From: an uncultured Collinsella sp.
GTDB lineage: Bacteria > Actinomycetota > Coriobacteriia > Coriobacteriales > Coriobacteriaceae
Length of the DNA stretch: 64,000 bases
Direction: 5' to 3'
NCBI GenBank assembly: GCA_900768265.1
Contig: CAAGCF010000023.1
Coordinates: forward strand, 4,062 to 68,061
A model generated the notes under the pieces. The model was not told where the DNA came from. It did not search any database and saw only the letters and a program-made list of their open reading frames with translations. This document shows positions 8,034-18,135 of this stretch, one piece after another. How positions within the stretch are numbered: the first letter of the stretch is position 1; each line of letters starts with the position of its first letter. The translations under genes and the position numbers were made by a program.

Positions 8034-9266
8034 CTAAGCTAGACCCCAAAACAGCTCGAACAGCACATTTCCATCGAGCCAGCCCAGGTGGGTCGGCGCT
8101 AAACGGGCACGGACGCGACCTGCGATAACGTCTTTCGAGACGATGTGCCTCGCATGTCCCCCATCATCTTCGGGTACCCAGGTGGCAAGGCCCAACTCGA
8201 GCGCACGGTCACAGGCCGCCGCCAACTTGTCTGCGGCAATCATACTTGCCGAGCGAACCAACAGGTCAGGCCCGACGCCACGCGTCATGCGACAAGCGAG
8301 CATCAGGTCCTCGGCCGCCGCCTCGCGCCGCGACAGATACTCGGCATCAAACATCGTCGCGGCATCGTCGCGCTGGACCAGACGCACGCGGTGAAAGTCA
8401 CCACGGGGGGCCACGCCGGGAAACAGTCCAGCCAGGCGGTCGAAATCCTCGTCGTCGAGCATACCCGCGGCAGAACGACCCAAACCCAGATAGCCCCGAC
8501 CAGTCCAGTAGGCGATATTATGAGCGCATTCATGCCCATCGAGCGCGTAGCTCGCCACCTCATACGGATGGTAGCCGGCCGAACTCAGCCGCTGGCGCGC
8601 AACGTCCATGCATGCGGCTTGGAAATCCTCATCGGGCTCAAGCGACTCGTCACGGCACGCCATGCGGTAAAGCGGCGTGCCCTCCTCGAGCGTGAGCGGA
8701 TAGACCGACACATGGTGCGGGGCCGCCTCAAGCACGCCATCGAGCGTGTGCTGCCAGCTCGCCATAGTCTGTCCGGGAAGCCCGCACATAAGGTCGCACG
8801 ACACATCGAGTCCAACATCCTTCACCGTCGCGATGGCCTCAAGCGCCCGTTCGGCATCGTGGATGCGGCCAATGACAGCCAACTCGGTATTGTCGAGGGT
8901 TTGCACGCCCAGAGAGATGCGCGTGACACCCGCCTCGGCAAGCTTGGCGGCGAGCCCAGCGGTCAGCGACTCAGGATTGGCTTCGCAAGTAAACTCAACG
9001 GGCTTGCACCACATGGAGATACGACGGGCAAGTTTCACCAGGCGCTCCCCTGCCAGCGATGGCGTGCCGCCGCCTACGTAGACAGTGCGGATCTGTCTGA
9101 GTTCCCCAGCGTTGCCAAAGGCATCGAGCCGCGCATACAGGTGCTCAAAATAGGCATCGAGCGCAGCGTCCAGGTCGCACGGCGCCACGCTGCGCGAGTC
9201 AAAGTCGCAATAGCGGCATTTTTGAGCGCAAAACGGCACGTGCACATACAGCGCGGTAACGGCCAC
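8034..9266 (-). CDS. hemW: Heme chaperone HemW (radical SAM)
   Basis: HemW-type radical SAM protein, often misnamed oxygen-independent coproporphyrinogen oxidase. The [4Fe-4S] ligands are C13-x3-C17-x2-C20 (CAQKCRYC), followed by VYVGGGTPS and the HemW C-terminal domain. The motif lacks the fourth cysteine (CxxxCxxCxC) of true HemN, which favours HemW. 410 residues is normal. The start is GTG at 9266, two bases after the dusB stop. No haem biosynthesis genes are nearby. Confidence 0.9.
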   Translation of the reverse strand: MAVTALYVHVPFCAQKCRYCDFDSRSVAPCDLDAALDAYFEHLYARLDAFGNAGELRQIRTVYVGGGTPSLAGERLVKLARRISMWCKPVEFTCEANPESLTAGLAAKLAEAGVTRISLGVQTLDNTELAVIGRIHDAERALEAIATVKDVGLDVSCDLMCGLPGQTMASWQHTLDGVLEAAPHHVSVYPLTLEEGTPLYRMACRDESLEPDEDFQAACMDVARQRLSSAGYHPYEVASYALDGHECAHNIAYWTGRGYLGLGRSAAGMLDDEDFDRLAGLFPGVAPRGDFHRVRLVQRDDAATMFDAEYLSRREAAAEDLMLACRMTRGVGPDLLVRSASMIAADKLAAACDRALELGLATWVPEDDGGHARHIVSKDVIAGRVRARLAPTHLGWLDGNVLFELFWGLA

Positions 9267-9268
9267 CC

Positions 9269-10312
9269 TTAAGCCTCCAGCGGATGGGCGGGCACCGACT
9301 CACCGGCGGCAAGTGCGGCCTCGCAGACCAACACATCGCGCTCGATATCATCGACCAGCGCCATAAATTCCTCGTACGTGGAGCAGCGCACCACCTGAGC
9401 GCGCCAGGCGGCGGCATGGGGCATGCCCTTTAAGTACCAGCTTGCATACGTACGGGCGCGCGACATAAGCGGCAGAAGCTCGTGCGTCAACGTCAGGTGC
9501 TCACGCAGGGCCTCAAGACGCTCGACCGAGGAGCGAGAAGGAACCGGCGTGCCATCGAGTGCAAGGGCTCGAGCATCGCCGAACACCCACGGATTGCCGT
9601 AGATGCCGCGCGCGATAAACACCGCGCTGGCACCCGAGCCGCTCAGATGCTCGGCTGCGTCCTCGGCCGAGAACACATCGCCCGAACCAATCACGGGAAT
9701 CTCGACAGCGTCGGCAACCTCATCGACGACAGACCAATCGGCCTGGCCCGTATAGAGCTGCGTGGCACAACGACCGTGCACGGCAACTGCGGAGGCGCCC
9801 GCCCCTTCGAGCATCTGGGCAAACGTTGCGGCGTTGCGATCCTCGGCATAAAAACCCTTGCGGATCTTCACGGTCACGGGAACATGCGCCGCGCCCACCG
9901 CTGCCTCGACAATCTTCTCGGCCAGGTCGGGCGTGCGCATAAGCGCCGAGCCCTCGCCCTTGGTAACGACCTTGCGAGCCGGACAGGCCATGTTGATATC
10001 AATCAATGACAGGCGATCGCCCACGCGTTCCTCGACGGCAGCGACGGCACTCGAAAACTGATCGGGCTTGGATCCAAAGAGCTGCACGCAAATCTGCTGC
10101 TCCTCGTCGGCCGGCAACACCAGGCGCCACGTCTTGTTGCTGGCATAGGCAAGGCCAGCGACGCTCACCATCTCGCTGTAGGCAAGGTTGGCACCGCGGC
10201 GGCGACACATGATGCGATAGGCGGGGTCGGTTACGCCCGCCATGGGAGCCATAAGGAATGGCTGCTCGGCATAGGCGCCCAGCAGCCGCTTGCTGTATTC
10301 AGAAAGCGCCAT
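9269..10312 (-). CDS. dusB: tRNA-dihydrouridine synthase (DusB type)
   Basis: Flavoenzyme that reduces uridines in the tRNA D-loop. It is a TIM barrel with MAPMAGVTD near residue 21, INMACPARKV with catalytic C110, KIRKGF, and the FMN phosphate-binding segment near VIGSGDVFS and FIARGIYGNPW. 347 residues is slightly longer than usual. It starts four bases after lepA. The DusB assignment within the Dus family rests on the short C-terminal helical domain and general resemblance. Confidence 0.88.
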   Translation of the reverse strand: MALSEYSKRLLGAYAEQPFLMAPMAGVTDPAYRIMCRRRGANLAYSEMVSVAGLAYASNKTWRLVLPADEEQQICVQLFGSKPDQFSSAVAAVEERVGDRLSLIDINMACPARKVVTKGEGSALMRTPDLAEKIVEAAVGAAHVPVTVKIRKGFYAEDRNAATFAQMLEGAGASAVAVHGRCATQLYTGQADWSVVDEVADAVEIPVIGSGDVFSAEDAAEHLSGSGASAVFIARGIYGNPWVFGDARALALDGTPVPSRSSVERLEALREHLTLTHELLPLMSRARTYASWYLKGMPHAAAWRAQVVRCSTYEEFMALVDDIERDVLVCEAALAAGESVPAHPLEA

Positions 10313-10316
10313 GGAC

Positions 10317-12128
10317 CTACTCGTCCACCTTGAGAATCGCCATAAAGGCCTCCTGCGGAACCTCGACCGACCCGATGGCCTTCATGCGCTTCTTGCCCTC
10401 TTTCTGCTTCTCGAGCAGCTTGCGCTTTCGCGAGATATCGCCGCCGTAACACTTGGCCAGCACGTCTTTACGGCGCGCCTTAACGGTGGAACGGGCGATG
10501 ATCTTGTTGCCGATGGCGCCTTGGATAGGCACCTCGAACAGCTGTCGTGGGATGATCTCCTTGAGCTTGTCGCACAGGCCGCGGGCCAGGCCATAGGCCT
10601 TATCCTTGTGCACGATAAACGACAGCGCGTCCACCTCGTCGCCCGAAAGCAGGATATCGAGTTTGACGAGCTCGGAGGGACGATATTCGTTGAACTCGTA
10701 GTCGAGCGAGGCATAGCCCTTGGTGCGGCTCTTGAGCTGATCGAAGAAGTCCAAGATGAGCTCGGCGAGCGGCATATCGAAGCGCATCTCGACCGATTTG
10801 CTCGTCAGGTGGATCATGTCGGTTGTAATGCCGCGGTGCTCGATAGCAAGCTGCATGACGGCACCCGTATACTCGGGCGGGCAGATGATCTTTGCCTTGA
10901 GGTAGGGCTCTTCGATACGCTCGATACGCGTGGCCTCGGGTAGATCCTGCGGGCTGCGGACATCGATCATCTCGCCGTCAGTCTTGTACACGTGGTAGTC
11001 GACCGAGGGGCTCGTGGCGATCAGGTCCAGATTGAACTCGCGCTCCAGGCGCTCCTTGACGACCTCCATGTGCAGCAAGCCCAGGAAGCCCACGCGGAAA
11101 CCAAAGCCCAGCGCCACCGACGTCTCGGGCTCCCACACCAACGACGGATCGTTGACGTGCAGCTTATCGAGCGCGTCGCGCAGGTTCTCGTAGTCCTTGT
11201 TGTCGATGGGGAACAGGCCCGTGTAGACCATGGGCTTGGCCTCGCGGTAGCCCGGCAGCGGCTCGGGGCAGGGGTTCGAAGCCCACGTAAGGGTATCGCC
11301 CACGCGCACGGCCTCGGGGTCCTTCAGACCCGTGACCACATAGCCGACCTCGCCGACGGTCAGAGCATCGACCGGCGTCTCGGCAGGGCGCTTGACGCCC
11401 ACGCCGTCGACCAAGAAGTCGCCCTTTGCCTGCATCATGCGCAGGGTGTCGCCCTTTTTGATGGAACCGTCAAAGACACGCACCGTGGCGACGACGCCGC
11501 GGTACTCATCGAAGTACGAATCCAGAATAAGTGCCTTAAGAGGGGCATCTGCATCGCCCTTGGGAGGCGAGATCAAAAAGACGATGGACTCCAGCAGATC
11601 GTGGATGCCCTCGCCGGTCTTGCCCGACACGCACACGGCATCGTCGGCGGGAATGGCCAGATCGTCTTCGATCTCAGTCTTGACCTCGTCGGGGTGCGCC
11701 GAGGGAAGGTCAATCTTGTTGATGGCCGGAACAATGTCCAAGTTGGCGTTCATGGCGAGCGTCGCGTTGGAAACGGTCTGCGCCTCGACGCCTTGAGTGG
11801 CGTCCACGACGAGCACCGCGCCCTCACAGGCTGCCAGCGAACGCGAGACCTCGTAGGTGAAGTCCACGTGGCCCGGCGTATCGATCAGGTTGAACTGATA
11901 CGTCTCGCCGTCGTCGGCGTCATAGGATACGCGGACGGCATTGGACTTGATCGTGATGCCGCGCTCGCGCTCGATGTCCATCGTGTCAAGCAGCTGCGAC
12001 TCCATGTCGCGCTCATCGACGGTATGGGTGAGCTCGAGGATGCGGTCACTGATCGTGGACTTGCCATGGTCGATATGCGCAACGATCGAGAAGTTGCGGA
12101 TGTGGGAAATGTCAATTGAAGTATTCAT
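10317..12128 (-). CDS. lepA: Elongation factor 4 (LepA)
   Basis: Ribosome-associated GTPase that can back-translocate ribosomes and assists 30S assembly. G1 AHIDHGKST is at 17-25, followed by DTPGHVDF and NKIDLP. The C-terminal LepA-specific domain contains the [20 protein letters not shown] tail. 603 residues is standard. The ATG at 12128 is the family start; the open frame extends 20 codons further upstream into the rpsT terminator and is not used. It is the first gene of the lepA-to-recO operon. Confidence 0.96.
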   Translation of the reverse strand: MNTSIDISHIRNFSIVAHIDHGKSTISDRILELTHTVDERDMESQLLDTMDIERERGITIKSNAVRVSYDADDGETYQFNLIDTPGHVDFTYEVSRSLAACEGAVLVVDATQGVEAQTVSNATLAMNANLDIVPAINKIDLPSAHPDEVKTEIEDDLAIPADDAVCVSGKTGEGIHDLLESIVFLISPPKGDADAPLKALILDSYFDEYRGVVATVRVFDGSIKKGDTLRMMQAKGDFLVDGVGVKRPAETPVDALTVGEVGYVVTGLKDPEAVRVGDTLTWASNPCPEPLPGYREAKPMVYTGLFPIDNKDYENLRDALDKLHVNDPSLVWEPETSVALGFGFRVGFLGLLHMEVVKERLEREFNLDLIATSPSVDYHVYKTDGEMIDVRSPQDLPEATRIERIEEPYLKAKIICPPEYTGAVMQLAIEHRGITTDMIHLTSKSVEMRFDMPLAELILDFFDQLKSRTKGYASLDYEFNEYRPSELVKLDILLSGDEVDALSFIVHKDKAYGLARGLCDKLKEIIPRQLFEVPIQGAIGNKIIARSTVKARRKDVLAKCYGGDISRKRKLLEKQKEGKKRMKAIGSVEVPQEAFMAILKVDE

Positions 12129-12153
12129 GCGGACTATCTTACCCGAGCGGTAC

Positions 12154-12190
12154 AAAAAATGGAGCCTGTTCCATAAAACAGGCTCCATTT
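12154..12190 (-). terminator. Intrinsic terminator of rpsT
   Basis: AAATGGAGCCTGTT pairs with AACAGGCTCCATTT around a short loop, and the minus-strand transcript continues with TTTTTT. The stem is perfect for 14 bp. It lies 34 bases after the rpsT stop and before lepA, so lepA must have its own promoter or rely on read-through. Confidence 0.9.
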
Positions 12191-12224
12191 ATGCGCGTAA
12201 TCTGTGTGATGTGAAATTTACAAC

Positions 12225-12491
12225 TTAGGCGTTGATGCTGTTCACGAGCTTGGCAAGACCGGACTTACGGTTGGAAGCCTGGTTCTTGTGGATGACATGC
12301 TTAGCGGCAGCCATGTCGAGACGCTTGGTGACGGTCTTGAGGGCAGCCTGGGCCTTCTCGGCGTCGCCCTCGGCGACGGCGGACTGGACGTGCTTGGTCA
12401 GCGTCTTGAGCTCGGACTTGACAGCCTTGTTACGCATGCGAGCTGCCTCATTGGTGCGGATACGCTTCTTCTGAGACTTGATGTTTGCCAC
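12225..12491 (-). CDS. rpsT: 30S ribosomal protein S20
   Basis: Small basic protein that binds 16S rRNA helices 9 and 44. The 88-residue product begins [19 protein letters not shown] and ends in [25 protein letters not shown] sequence typical of S20. The start is GTG at 12491, with AAAGGA nine bases upstream. Transcribed alone between holA and lepA and closed by a strong terminator. Confidence 0.97.
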   Translation of the reverse strand: MANIKSQKKRIRTNEAARMRNKAVKSELKTLTKHVQSAVAEGDAEKAQAALKTVTKRLDMAAAKHVIHKNQASNRKSGLAKLVNSINA

Positions 12492-12624
12492 TTCTGGAGT
12501 TCCTTTCGAGTTCCTTGCAAAAAATGTATGACACCTCTGAGACACGGTGAGGTCATGCAAGCGCCTACTATAGCACGCTCCCCCTCAAAGGGATAGAACG
12601 AATTTGTCAAATAGGCAGGTATCA

Positions 12625-13587
12625 TCACGATTTTCTCAAGATGTTCGTAATCCAGAGCAAAAGCGCGGTCTGAGAATCGGCCGAACCCTTGAGCGCGAGT
12701 TCAACATCGACGGCGCCCTCGAGCGCGGAAACGAGCTCGGTCATCGAAAAACGACGCGCCCAGGTAAGGTGATTCTTGACCTGCCAGGCCTGAAGCTTGA
12801 GCGTCGCGGCGAGCTCACGCCCCTGCCCACGAGAGTCGAGTGCCTTGGCGACGATCAGCTCACGGATGCGACCGCATAGCAGCGTGTAGGTCCACACGTA
12901 GCTCTTGGAGGGCAGAAGCTTAAAGAGCTCGAGCGAACGCCGCATATCGCGAGCCGAAACGGCGTTGAGGAAGTCCCAGGGCTGAACCTCGGCCGTACGC
13001 ACGATCCAACGCTCCACGTCGGCAAGCTCAATCTGGGGCGCCTCGACCATCTGGGCGAGCTTTGCCAGGTCGTTATCGAGCATGCGCGTGTTTTCTCCCG
13101 AACGCGAGACGAGCTCCTCGGCAGCAGCCGTCGAGATGGACTTACCGTGCTGCGTCGCCATCTGCTGAACGCGGCGCGGCAGTTCCCAACGCTTGGTACC
13201 CGAGCAATCGACGATAGCCTTCTTGTCGATCTTAGCGATTGCCTTATACAGGCGCGTGTTCTTGGCGAGCGAATCGGCGATGATAAGGCAAACCGTCGTG
13301 GGGCTTGGACTCGTCAGATACTCGACAAGCGGCTCGGAGACCGCTTTAGCAAGCTTTGAGCAGCCGTCAAGGATTACCAGGCGAAACTCGCTGCCCATGG
13401 GAAAGGTGTTGAGCGAGCCGATGATCGACTCGATATCGGGGTCTTTCGTCATGTCGCGTTCATCGAGGTTGAACTCAACCATACCCGACTTTTCCAAGCG
13501 AGCTTTCATACGCGAGACGGCGTGGTCGCGTTTGACTCCGTCGGTACCGACGATCAGATATGCCGGCAGCAGACCGGTTTCGGACAT
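12625..13587 (-). CDS. holA: DNA polymerase III subunit delta
   Basis: Clamp-loader subunit that opens the beta sliding clamp. The protein has 320 residues from the ATG at 13587, which has GAGGGGAG four bases upstream. The AAA+-like fold is degenerate, as in all delta subunits. Recognisable parts are YLIVGTDGVKRD at the start, LVILDGCSKLAKA and CLIIADSLAKNTRLYKAI in the middle, and a helical C-terminal collar domain. It follows comEC by 78 bases; comEC-holA-rpsT is a common order across bacteria. Confidence 0.88.
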   Translation of the reverse strand: MSETGLLPAYLIVGTDGVKRDHAVSRMKARLEKSGMVEFNLDERDMTKDPDIESIIGSLNTFPMGSEFRLVILDGCSKLAKAVSEPLVEYLTSPSPTTVCLIIADSLAKNTRLYKAIAKIDKKAIVDCSGTKRWELPRRVQQMATQHGKSISTAAAEELVSRSGENTRMLDNDLAKLAQMVEAPQIELADVERWIVRTAEVQPWDFLNAVSARDMRRSLELFKLLPSKSYVWTYTLLCGRIRELIVAKALDSRGQGRELAATLKLQAWQVKNHLTWARRFSMTELVSALEGAVDVELALKGSADSQTALLLWITNILRKS

Positions 13588-13665
13588 TGCGCTCCCCTCT
13601 CGCAGACTCTCGAATTCGTACCGTGCCATTTTAGCCCAGGGGCACACCGCGCGCCAACGATGTCA

Positions 13666-15969
13666 TCACGGCCGCTGGCATCGCATGTCAAAGCCCTTCG
13701 CGGTCGGCGAAACGGTAATGTCTCCTTGTTCGATGGTGCATGCGAACGCGCCGCCCACATCGCGAACCGCATCGATGCAGGCATCGGATGGATGGCCGTA
13801 GCGGTTGCCCTCACCCGCACTCGCGATAGAGAGCTCGGGCTTAAGCGTCTCCAGTAGGTCTATGTCGACGGAAACTTTTGAGCCGTGATGCCCCAGCTTA
13901 AGCACATCGATATAACCCACCTCCTGTACAAACTCGCGCTCCTGATCGAGCTCGGCATCACCCGTGAGAAGCACACGCAGGCTCTTGCCTTCCTGAGCAT
14001 AGGAGAGCAGCAAAACAAGAGAGTCCTCATTGCCCTCGCCATCCACCGTGTCAAACGGCCACATCACACGGGTCCGAAACGCGCCGATATCGACCGCATC
14101 TCCGCAAGCCACCTGCCGATACGCTACGCCGGGGCGATTCAGGACCTCAGCAGGCGCGCCGTCAAGCGCATCGGCCGCGACCACAATGGTTCCAACCGAA
14201 AACTGATCGAGCACATCGGGAAGACCACCCCAGTGGTCTTCGTCCCAATGTGTCACGAAGACGGCGTCGATATGGTGGACGTTATTGCGAACCAGCGCGC
14301 TCACCACGCGCTCATCAAGCCCACAGTCAACGAGCGCCACGGCGCCACCCTGACGAACCAGAATCGCATCGGCCTGGCCCACATCGAGCACCGTCACCGA
14401 AGGCGGAGCGAATCGATCCCAGTAGATGTACGGAATCGCAGCCAAGAGCACCAGGCACGCAAGCCCTACCGCCATAGGACGTGCACGGGGACGCGGCCAC
14501 CAGACCAGCAGAGCCACCAGCAAACACGGCACCAGGTAAATCCAAATGCTATCGGGCGGCACGCTCACGGATGCACCCGGAACGGCGGCAAAGAGCTGCT
14601 CAAAGAACAGTGCGCACCGGGCGGCAATCATGGGCACAACGAGTGCCCAAGCTTGCAACGGCGCCACAAGCGAAAAGGGAACCAGCACGATCGACACAGC
14701 GAGCAGCAGACTCACCACCGGACCGATGACCGCATTCGCCAACGGAGCAATGAGCGAGAACGTACCAAAGGCAGGAATGGTGATGGGCAGCGTCGCCAGT
14801 TGCGAGCAAAGCGTGACGGAAAGCATGCCGGCAATGCCCGTTGGCACACCCAGCTCTCCCAAAGCGTAGGTGGCGTACGGGCAAAAGCACAAGATGGCAA
14901 AGACGCTGGCACATGAAAGCTGAAAGCCCATCTCGAACAGCACCGTCGGCCGTAGTAGCACAAAGATTGACATGGTTACGAAGAGTGCCGATGCGCCATG
15001 CCGGCGGCGCCCCGCGCCGTTTACGACAAGCGTCGCAAAGACCATACAGCACGCGCGCACGGCCGAAGGCGAGGCGCCCGTAAAGGCAGCGTAGCCCACA
15101 AGCGTTATCGCCAATATCGCCCGCTGAAGACCACGTGAGCACCGGGTCTTTTGCAATACGCCCTCGATTACATACCCCACGATAGCCAAATGGCTGCCCG
15201 AGACGGCGATAAGATGTGCCGTTCCCGTCACCGAAAACCAGTCGCCCGCTGGCTGGGAGCGCAGCTCGGCCGAACGACCGCAGACGACACCGGCTATGAG
15301 CGCACGCGCCGGATCGGTCGCAGGCGCGATGGACGCAAGCAGCCCATTTCGCAGCCGAAGCAGCGGCCCCGGAGAGCCCTCGTCGACCGACGCCAACCGG
15401 ATGACCTTCACTTTTCGCAGCTCGCCTCGAAGCACGCGTGAGCGCCCATACGCATCGTTCTCAAAGAGCGAAATTCGACCGATAGCACGTACATGCGAAC
15501 CGACGTCGAGCTCGCGATCACACGACAGCCGCAACTGACCCAAACGCTTTTCGCCTGCATACGCATCGCAGGTATAGGAGTATGCACCGTCACTGATGGA
15601 CGGGTCGCCGTGCACAACAAACTCGAGACTGCTCGCAGCCCGATTATCCAGTGCGCTCGAAGCACGCAGCGCCCCGATCGCCCAACCCGCGGACACGACC
15701 GCCCCCGCCAAGAAGCCAAGGCCCGCGGCATAAAGCCATCGTCTCCACCGCACAAGGCGCATACAGGACCGAGCCAATACGATGCAGGCCGCAGCCGCAA
15801 CGGGAATGGCCATAAGCGACGCGACGGACGCTGCCCGCTCTCCCAACAGCAAATCGGCCGCCATGTTAAGTACCAAGCCACAGCTCACACACAAGCCGGC
15901 ACAAAGCGCCATCGTCCACGGCATCAATGGTCGTGGTGGCATCACTTGCTCGCGATCGGTCGCACTCAT
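13666..15969 (-). CDS. comEC: ComEC/Rec2 DNA-uptake channel protein
   Basis: Polytopic membrane protein that forms the channel for single-stranded DNA entry in natural transformation. The N-terminal part has two membrane helices and a DUF4131/OB region, the middle is the competence domain with many hydrophobic segments (about 230-500), and the C-terminus is a metallo-beta-lactamase-like nuclease domain with THWDEDHWGG at 573-582 and LGHHGSK later. All three domains are intact over 767 residues. The ATG overlaps the comEA stop as ATGA, implying coupling. It should be controlled by the element before comEA. Confidence 0.95.
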   Translation of the reverse strand: MSATDREQVMPPRPLMPWTMALCAGLCVSCGLVLNMAADLLLGERAASVASLMAIPVAAAACIVLARSCMRLVRWRRWLYAAGLGFLAGAVVSAGWAIGALRASSALDNRAASSLEFVVHGDPSISDGAYSYTCDAYAGEKRLGQLRLSCDRELDVGSHVRAIGRISLFENDAYGRSRVLRGELRKVKVIRLASVDEGSPGPLLRLRNGLLASIAPATDPARALIAGVVCGRSAELRSQPAGDWFSVTGTAHLIAVSGSHLAIVGYVIEGVLQKTRCSRGLQRAILAITLVGYAAFTGASPSAVRACCMVFATLVVNGAGRRRHGASALFVTMSIFVLLRPTVLFEMGFQLSCASVFAILCFCPYATYALGELGVPTGIAGMLSVTLCSQLATLPITIPAFGTFSLIAPLANAVIGPVVSLLLAVSIVLVPFSLVAPLQAWALVVPMIAARCALFFEQLFAAVPGASVSVPPDSIWIYLVPCLLVALLVWWPRPRARPMAVGLACLVLLAAIPYIYWDRFAPPSVTVLDVGQADAILVRQGGAVALVDCGLDERVVSALVRNNVHHIDAVFVTHWDEDHWGGLPDVLDQFSVGTIVVAADALDGAPAEVLNRPGVAYRQVACGDAVDIGAFRTRVMWPFDTVDGEGNEDSLVLLLSYAQEGKSLRVLLTGDAELDQEREFVQEVGYIDVLKLGHHGSKVSVDIDLLETLKPELSIASAGEGNRYGHPSDACIDAVRDVGGAFACTIEQGDITVSPTAKGFDMRCQRP

Positions 15970-16676
15970 ACGCAAATGCAATCTTTGATTTTGGCGAGCT
16001 TCTTCTCACCAATCCCCGATACGCGCATCAGGTCATCGACTGAGGCAAAAGCACCGTTCTTTGTCCGCTCATCGATAATCGACTGAGCCATAGAAGGCCC
16101 GATGCCCGAAAGCGTCTGCAGCTCCGCCGCACTTGCCGTATTGATGTTCACGAGCCCCGACGAAGACCCCGCGCTAGGAGTCGCGCCAGCACCGCTTTCG
16201 GCCCCGCCGACCGCCGCAGTCGCTTGTTGCTCCCCCACTGTCGGAACATAGATCTTTTGGCCATCTGTGATCTTGGACGCACGATTAAGCCCGGTCACAT
16301 CCGCCTCGGCCGTAAGCCCTCCGGCGGAATCGATCGCTTGGGACACCCGTGCTCCATCTTTGAGCCGATACACGCCAGGCCTCACAACGGCGCCATCTAC
16401 ATCGACGTACACCTCGGCAGCAGAGGAGCTCTTGGCCGAAGACTCATCGGCATCATCATGAGACACATCACCATCCCCGTGCACATCCGAGGAGATCGTC
16501 TCATCACTACGCTCAAACGACACGCCGCTGGAGCGGCTATTAAAACTTGCCATCGCTAAGCCACTCGCGGTGGCAATGACAACCAGAATCGCCACCACCA
16601 CCGCCTTGTGACCGAGCAACTTGCCCGCCAAGCGGTCCATCCGTTTAACCCGTTCGTGTTGCTCGCGCTGCGCCAT
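15966..16676 (-). CDS. comEA: ComEA DNA receptor
   Basis: Membrane-anchored double-stranded DNA receptor for transformation. Of 236 residues, one transmembrane segment is at about 24-43, then an acidic/Ser-rich linker, an SLBB domain (about 88-146, VDVDGAVVRPGVYRL), a Gly/Ala/Ser linker, and the helix-hairpin-helix DNA-binding domain (174-234, NINTASAAELQTLSGIG). The ATG at 16676 has GGGAGG seven bases upstream; the ORF could extend 21 codons but lacks a site there. First gene of comEA-comEC-holA, with a repeat element 76 bp upstream. Confidence 0.95.
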   Translation of the reverse strand: MAQREQHERVKRMDRLAGKLLGHKAVVVAILVVIATASGLAMASFNSRSSGVSFERSDETISSDVHGDGDVSHDDADESSAKSSSAAEVYVDVDGAVVRPGVYRLKDGARVSQAIDSAGGLTAEADVTGLNRASKITDGQKIYVPTVGEQQATAAVGGAESGAGATPSAGSSSGLVNINTASAAELQTLSGIGPSMAQSIIDERTKNGAFASVDDLMRVSGIGEKKLAKIKDCICV

Positions 16677-16752
16677 AGCAAACACCTCCCAACACCATCG
16701 TGTCAGGAAACGAACGCCGCAGCTTCCGCACGTCCACACCAGTTTTAGCGGT

Positions 16753-16772
16753 CAAACCAAAAGCTGACCAAA
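16753..16772 (-). promoter_or_regulatory. Candidate competence operator, copy 1 (comEA)
   Basis: On the minus strand this reads TTTGGTCAGCTTTTGGTTTG, two direct TTTGGT half-sites one helical turn (11 bp) apart. The identical 20 bases occur at 45310-45329 before yraN-comM-dprA. It lies between the thiI terminator and comEA, with 76 bases between element and ATG. A weak -10-like TAAAAC follows six bases downstream. Position and exact repetition suggest an activator site; the regulator is unknown. Confidence 0.65.
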
Positions 16773-16846
16773 ACCTTGCGGGAACATGTCCATTTATTCA
16801 GGCACACGTCAGCGAACGAACATCTTGGCATCATTTGCCCAGATAG

Positions 16847-16880
16847 CAAAAGACCGACGATACAGGCGCATCGTCGGTCT
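16847..16880 (-). terminator. Intrinsic terminator of the mihF-gmk-rpoZ-thiI operon
   Basis: AGACCGACGAT pairs perfectly with ATCGTCGGTCT around an eight-base loop and is followed by TTTTGC on the minus strand. It lies 10 bases after the thiI stop and isolates comEA transcription from the upstream operon. Confidence 0.85.
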
Positions 16881-16890
16881 ATGCAGGCAA

Positions 16891-18135
16891 TTACTCGTGA
16901 TCTTGGTAAATCTCACGCGGAGCAAGCTCCGGATGTTTGCGTTTTAAGGTCTTAGGGGCCTTATACGTGTTGCTGGAGAAGTCGATGTACTCGGTCTGCT
17001 TAAGCAGGCGCTCGATCATCTCCTCGTGGTCGAACAGCTCCCAGGCCTCGTGCACGGCATCGAGCTTGGCATGCGTCTCGGGACGACGCGGCATAAAGAG
17101 CGTGCAGCAATCGGGCGCCGCCTCGGTCGAGATATCAAACGTACCGATCTCCTGGGCGCGCGCGATGATCTCCTGCTTATCAGAACCAATGAGCGGACGG
17201 AAAACGGGAATCTTCACGGCCTCGTTGACGGCCATGATGTTCTCGAGCGTCTGGGAGGCAACCTGACCAAGCGACTCGCCGGTCACGATGGCCTTGGCGC
17301 CCTCGATATGCGCGATGCGCTCAGCAACCGAATACATAATGCGGCGATACATGATCACACGCAGGTTGCTGGGACAGGTCACCGAAATCTCGCGCTGGCA
17401 ATCGCCAAACGGAACGACATACAGACGGCCGATCTGGACGCCCGGCTCAAGGGCGCGAATGATGTCCTGCACCAGATATTCGCTGGTATCTGGCGTCTGC
17501 GGACGACCGGAAAAATGCACCGGCACGCACACGGCACCGCGACGCGCGAGCATCCAGGTCGCCACCGGAGAATCGATGCCCGACGACAGAAGCGTCACGA
17601 CCTTACCGGCAGACCCCACCGGCAGACCGCCCACACCACGCTCGGAGCGCGCGTACACGTAGACGCTGCCCTGAACCACGAGCACGTGCACCATCGCGTC
17701 GGGATCGTGCATCTGGACCTTTTTATCGGGGAACGCCTCGCACAGCACCTCGCCAACCTGTCGATTGATATCAATCGAGGTGAGTTCGTAATCGGTGTTG
17801 GAGCGCTTGGCGTGTACCTTAAACGAGTCGAAGGGGCCAAACTCACGCAGCGCCTTTACAGCCGCCGCGCAGTACTCCTGCGGGTCGCGATTGGTGTGAT
17901 AGGCCAGGGAGACACGGGCAACGCCGGGGACGGTGCGGATGACACGCGCCGCCTCGTCGGCTTGATGCTCGTTAAAGGTCACGAGGATATAACCGGAAAT
18001 TCGAGACACGGCATTCACGGAAAAGGCGGCCAAAGCCGCCTTAATGTTATCCATGAGGATATGCTCAAAATGTGCGCGGTTCTTGCCCTTCAGTCCAACC
18101 TCGTGATAGTGGACCAGGCAGACGCGAGCTGCCAT
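16891..18135 (-). CDS. thiI: tRNA 4-thiouridine synthase ThiI
   Basis: ATP-dependent sulfurtransferase that makes 4-thiouridine at tRNA position 8 and can serve thiamine thiazole synthesis. Domains are an N-terminal ferredoxin-like region, THUMP (about 60-165), and a PP-loop ATPase with TLLSSGIDSPVA at 181-192. The motif reads SSGIDS where SGGIDS is usual. No rhodanese domain is present, so it is the short 414-residue form. The ATG follows the rpoZ stop directly. Confidence 0.93.
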   Translation of the reverse strand: MAARVCLVHYHEVGLKGKNRAHFEHILMDNIKAALAAFSVNAVSRISGYILVTFNEHQADEAARVIRTVPGVARVSLAYHTNRDPQEYCAAAVKALREFGPFDSFKVHAKRSNTDYELTSIDINRQVGEVLCEAFPDKKVQMHDPDAMVHVLVVQGSVYVYARSERGVGGLPVGSAGKVVTLLSSGIDSPVATWMLARRGAVCVPVHFSGRPQTPDTSEYLVQDIIRALEPGVQIGRLYVVPFGDCQREISVTCPSNLRVIMYRRIMYSVAERIAHIEGAKAIVTGESLGQVASQTLENIMAVNEAVKIPVFRPLIGSDKQEIIARAQEIGTFDISTEAAPDCCTLFMPRRPETHAKLDAVHEAWELFDHEEMIERLLKQTEYIDFSSNTYKAPKTLKRKHPELAPREIYQDHE

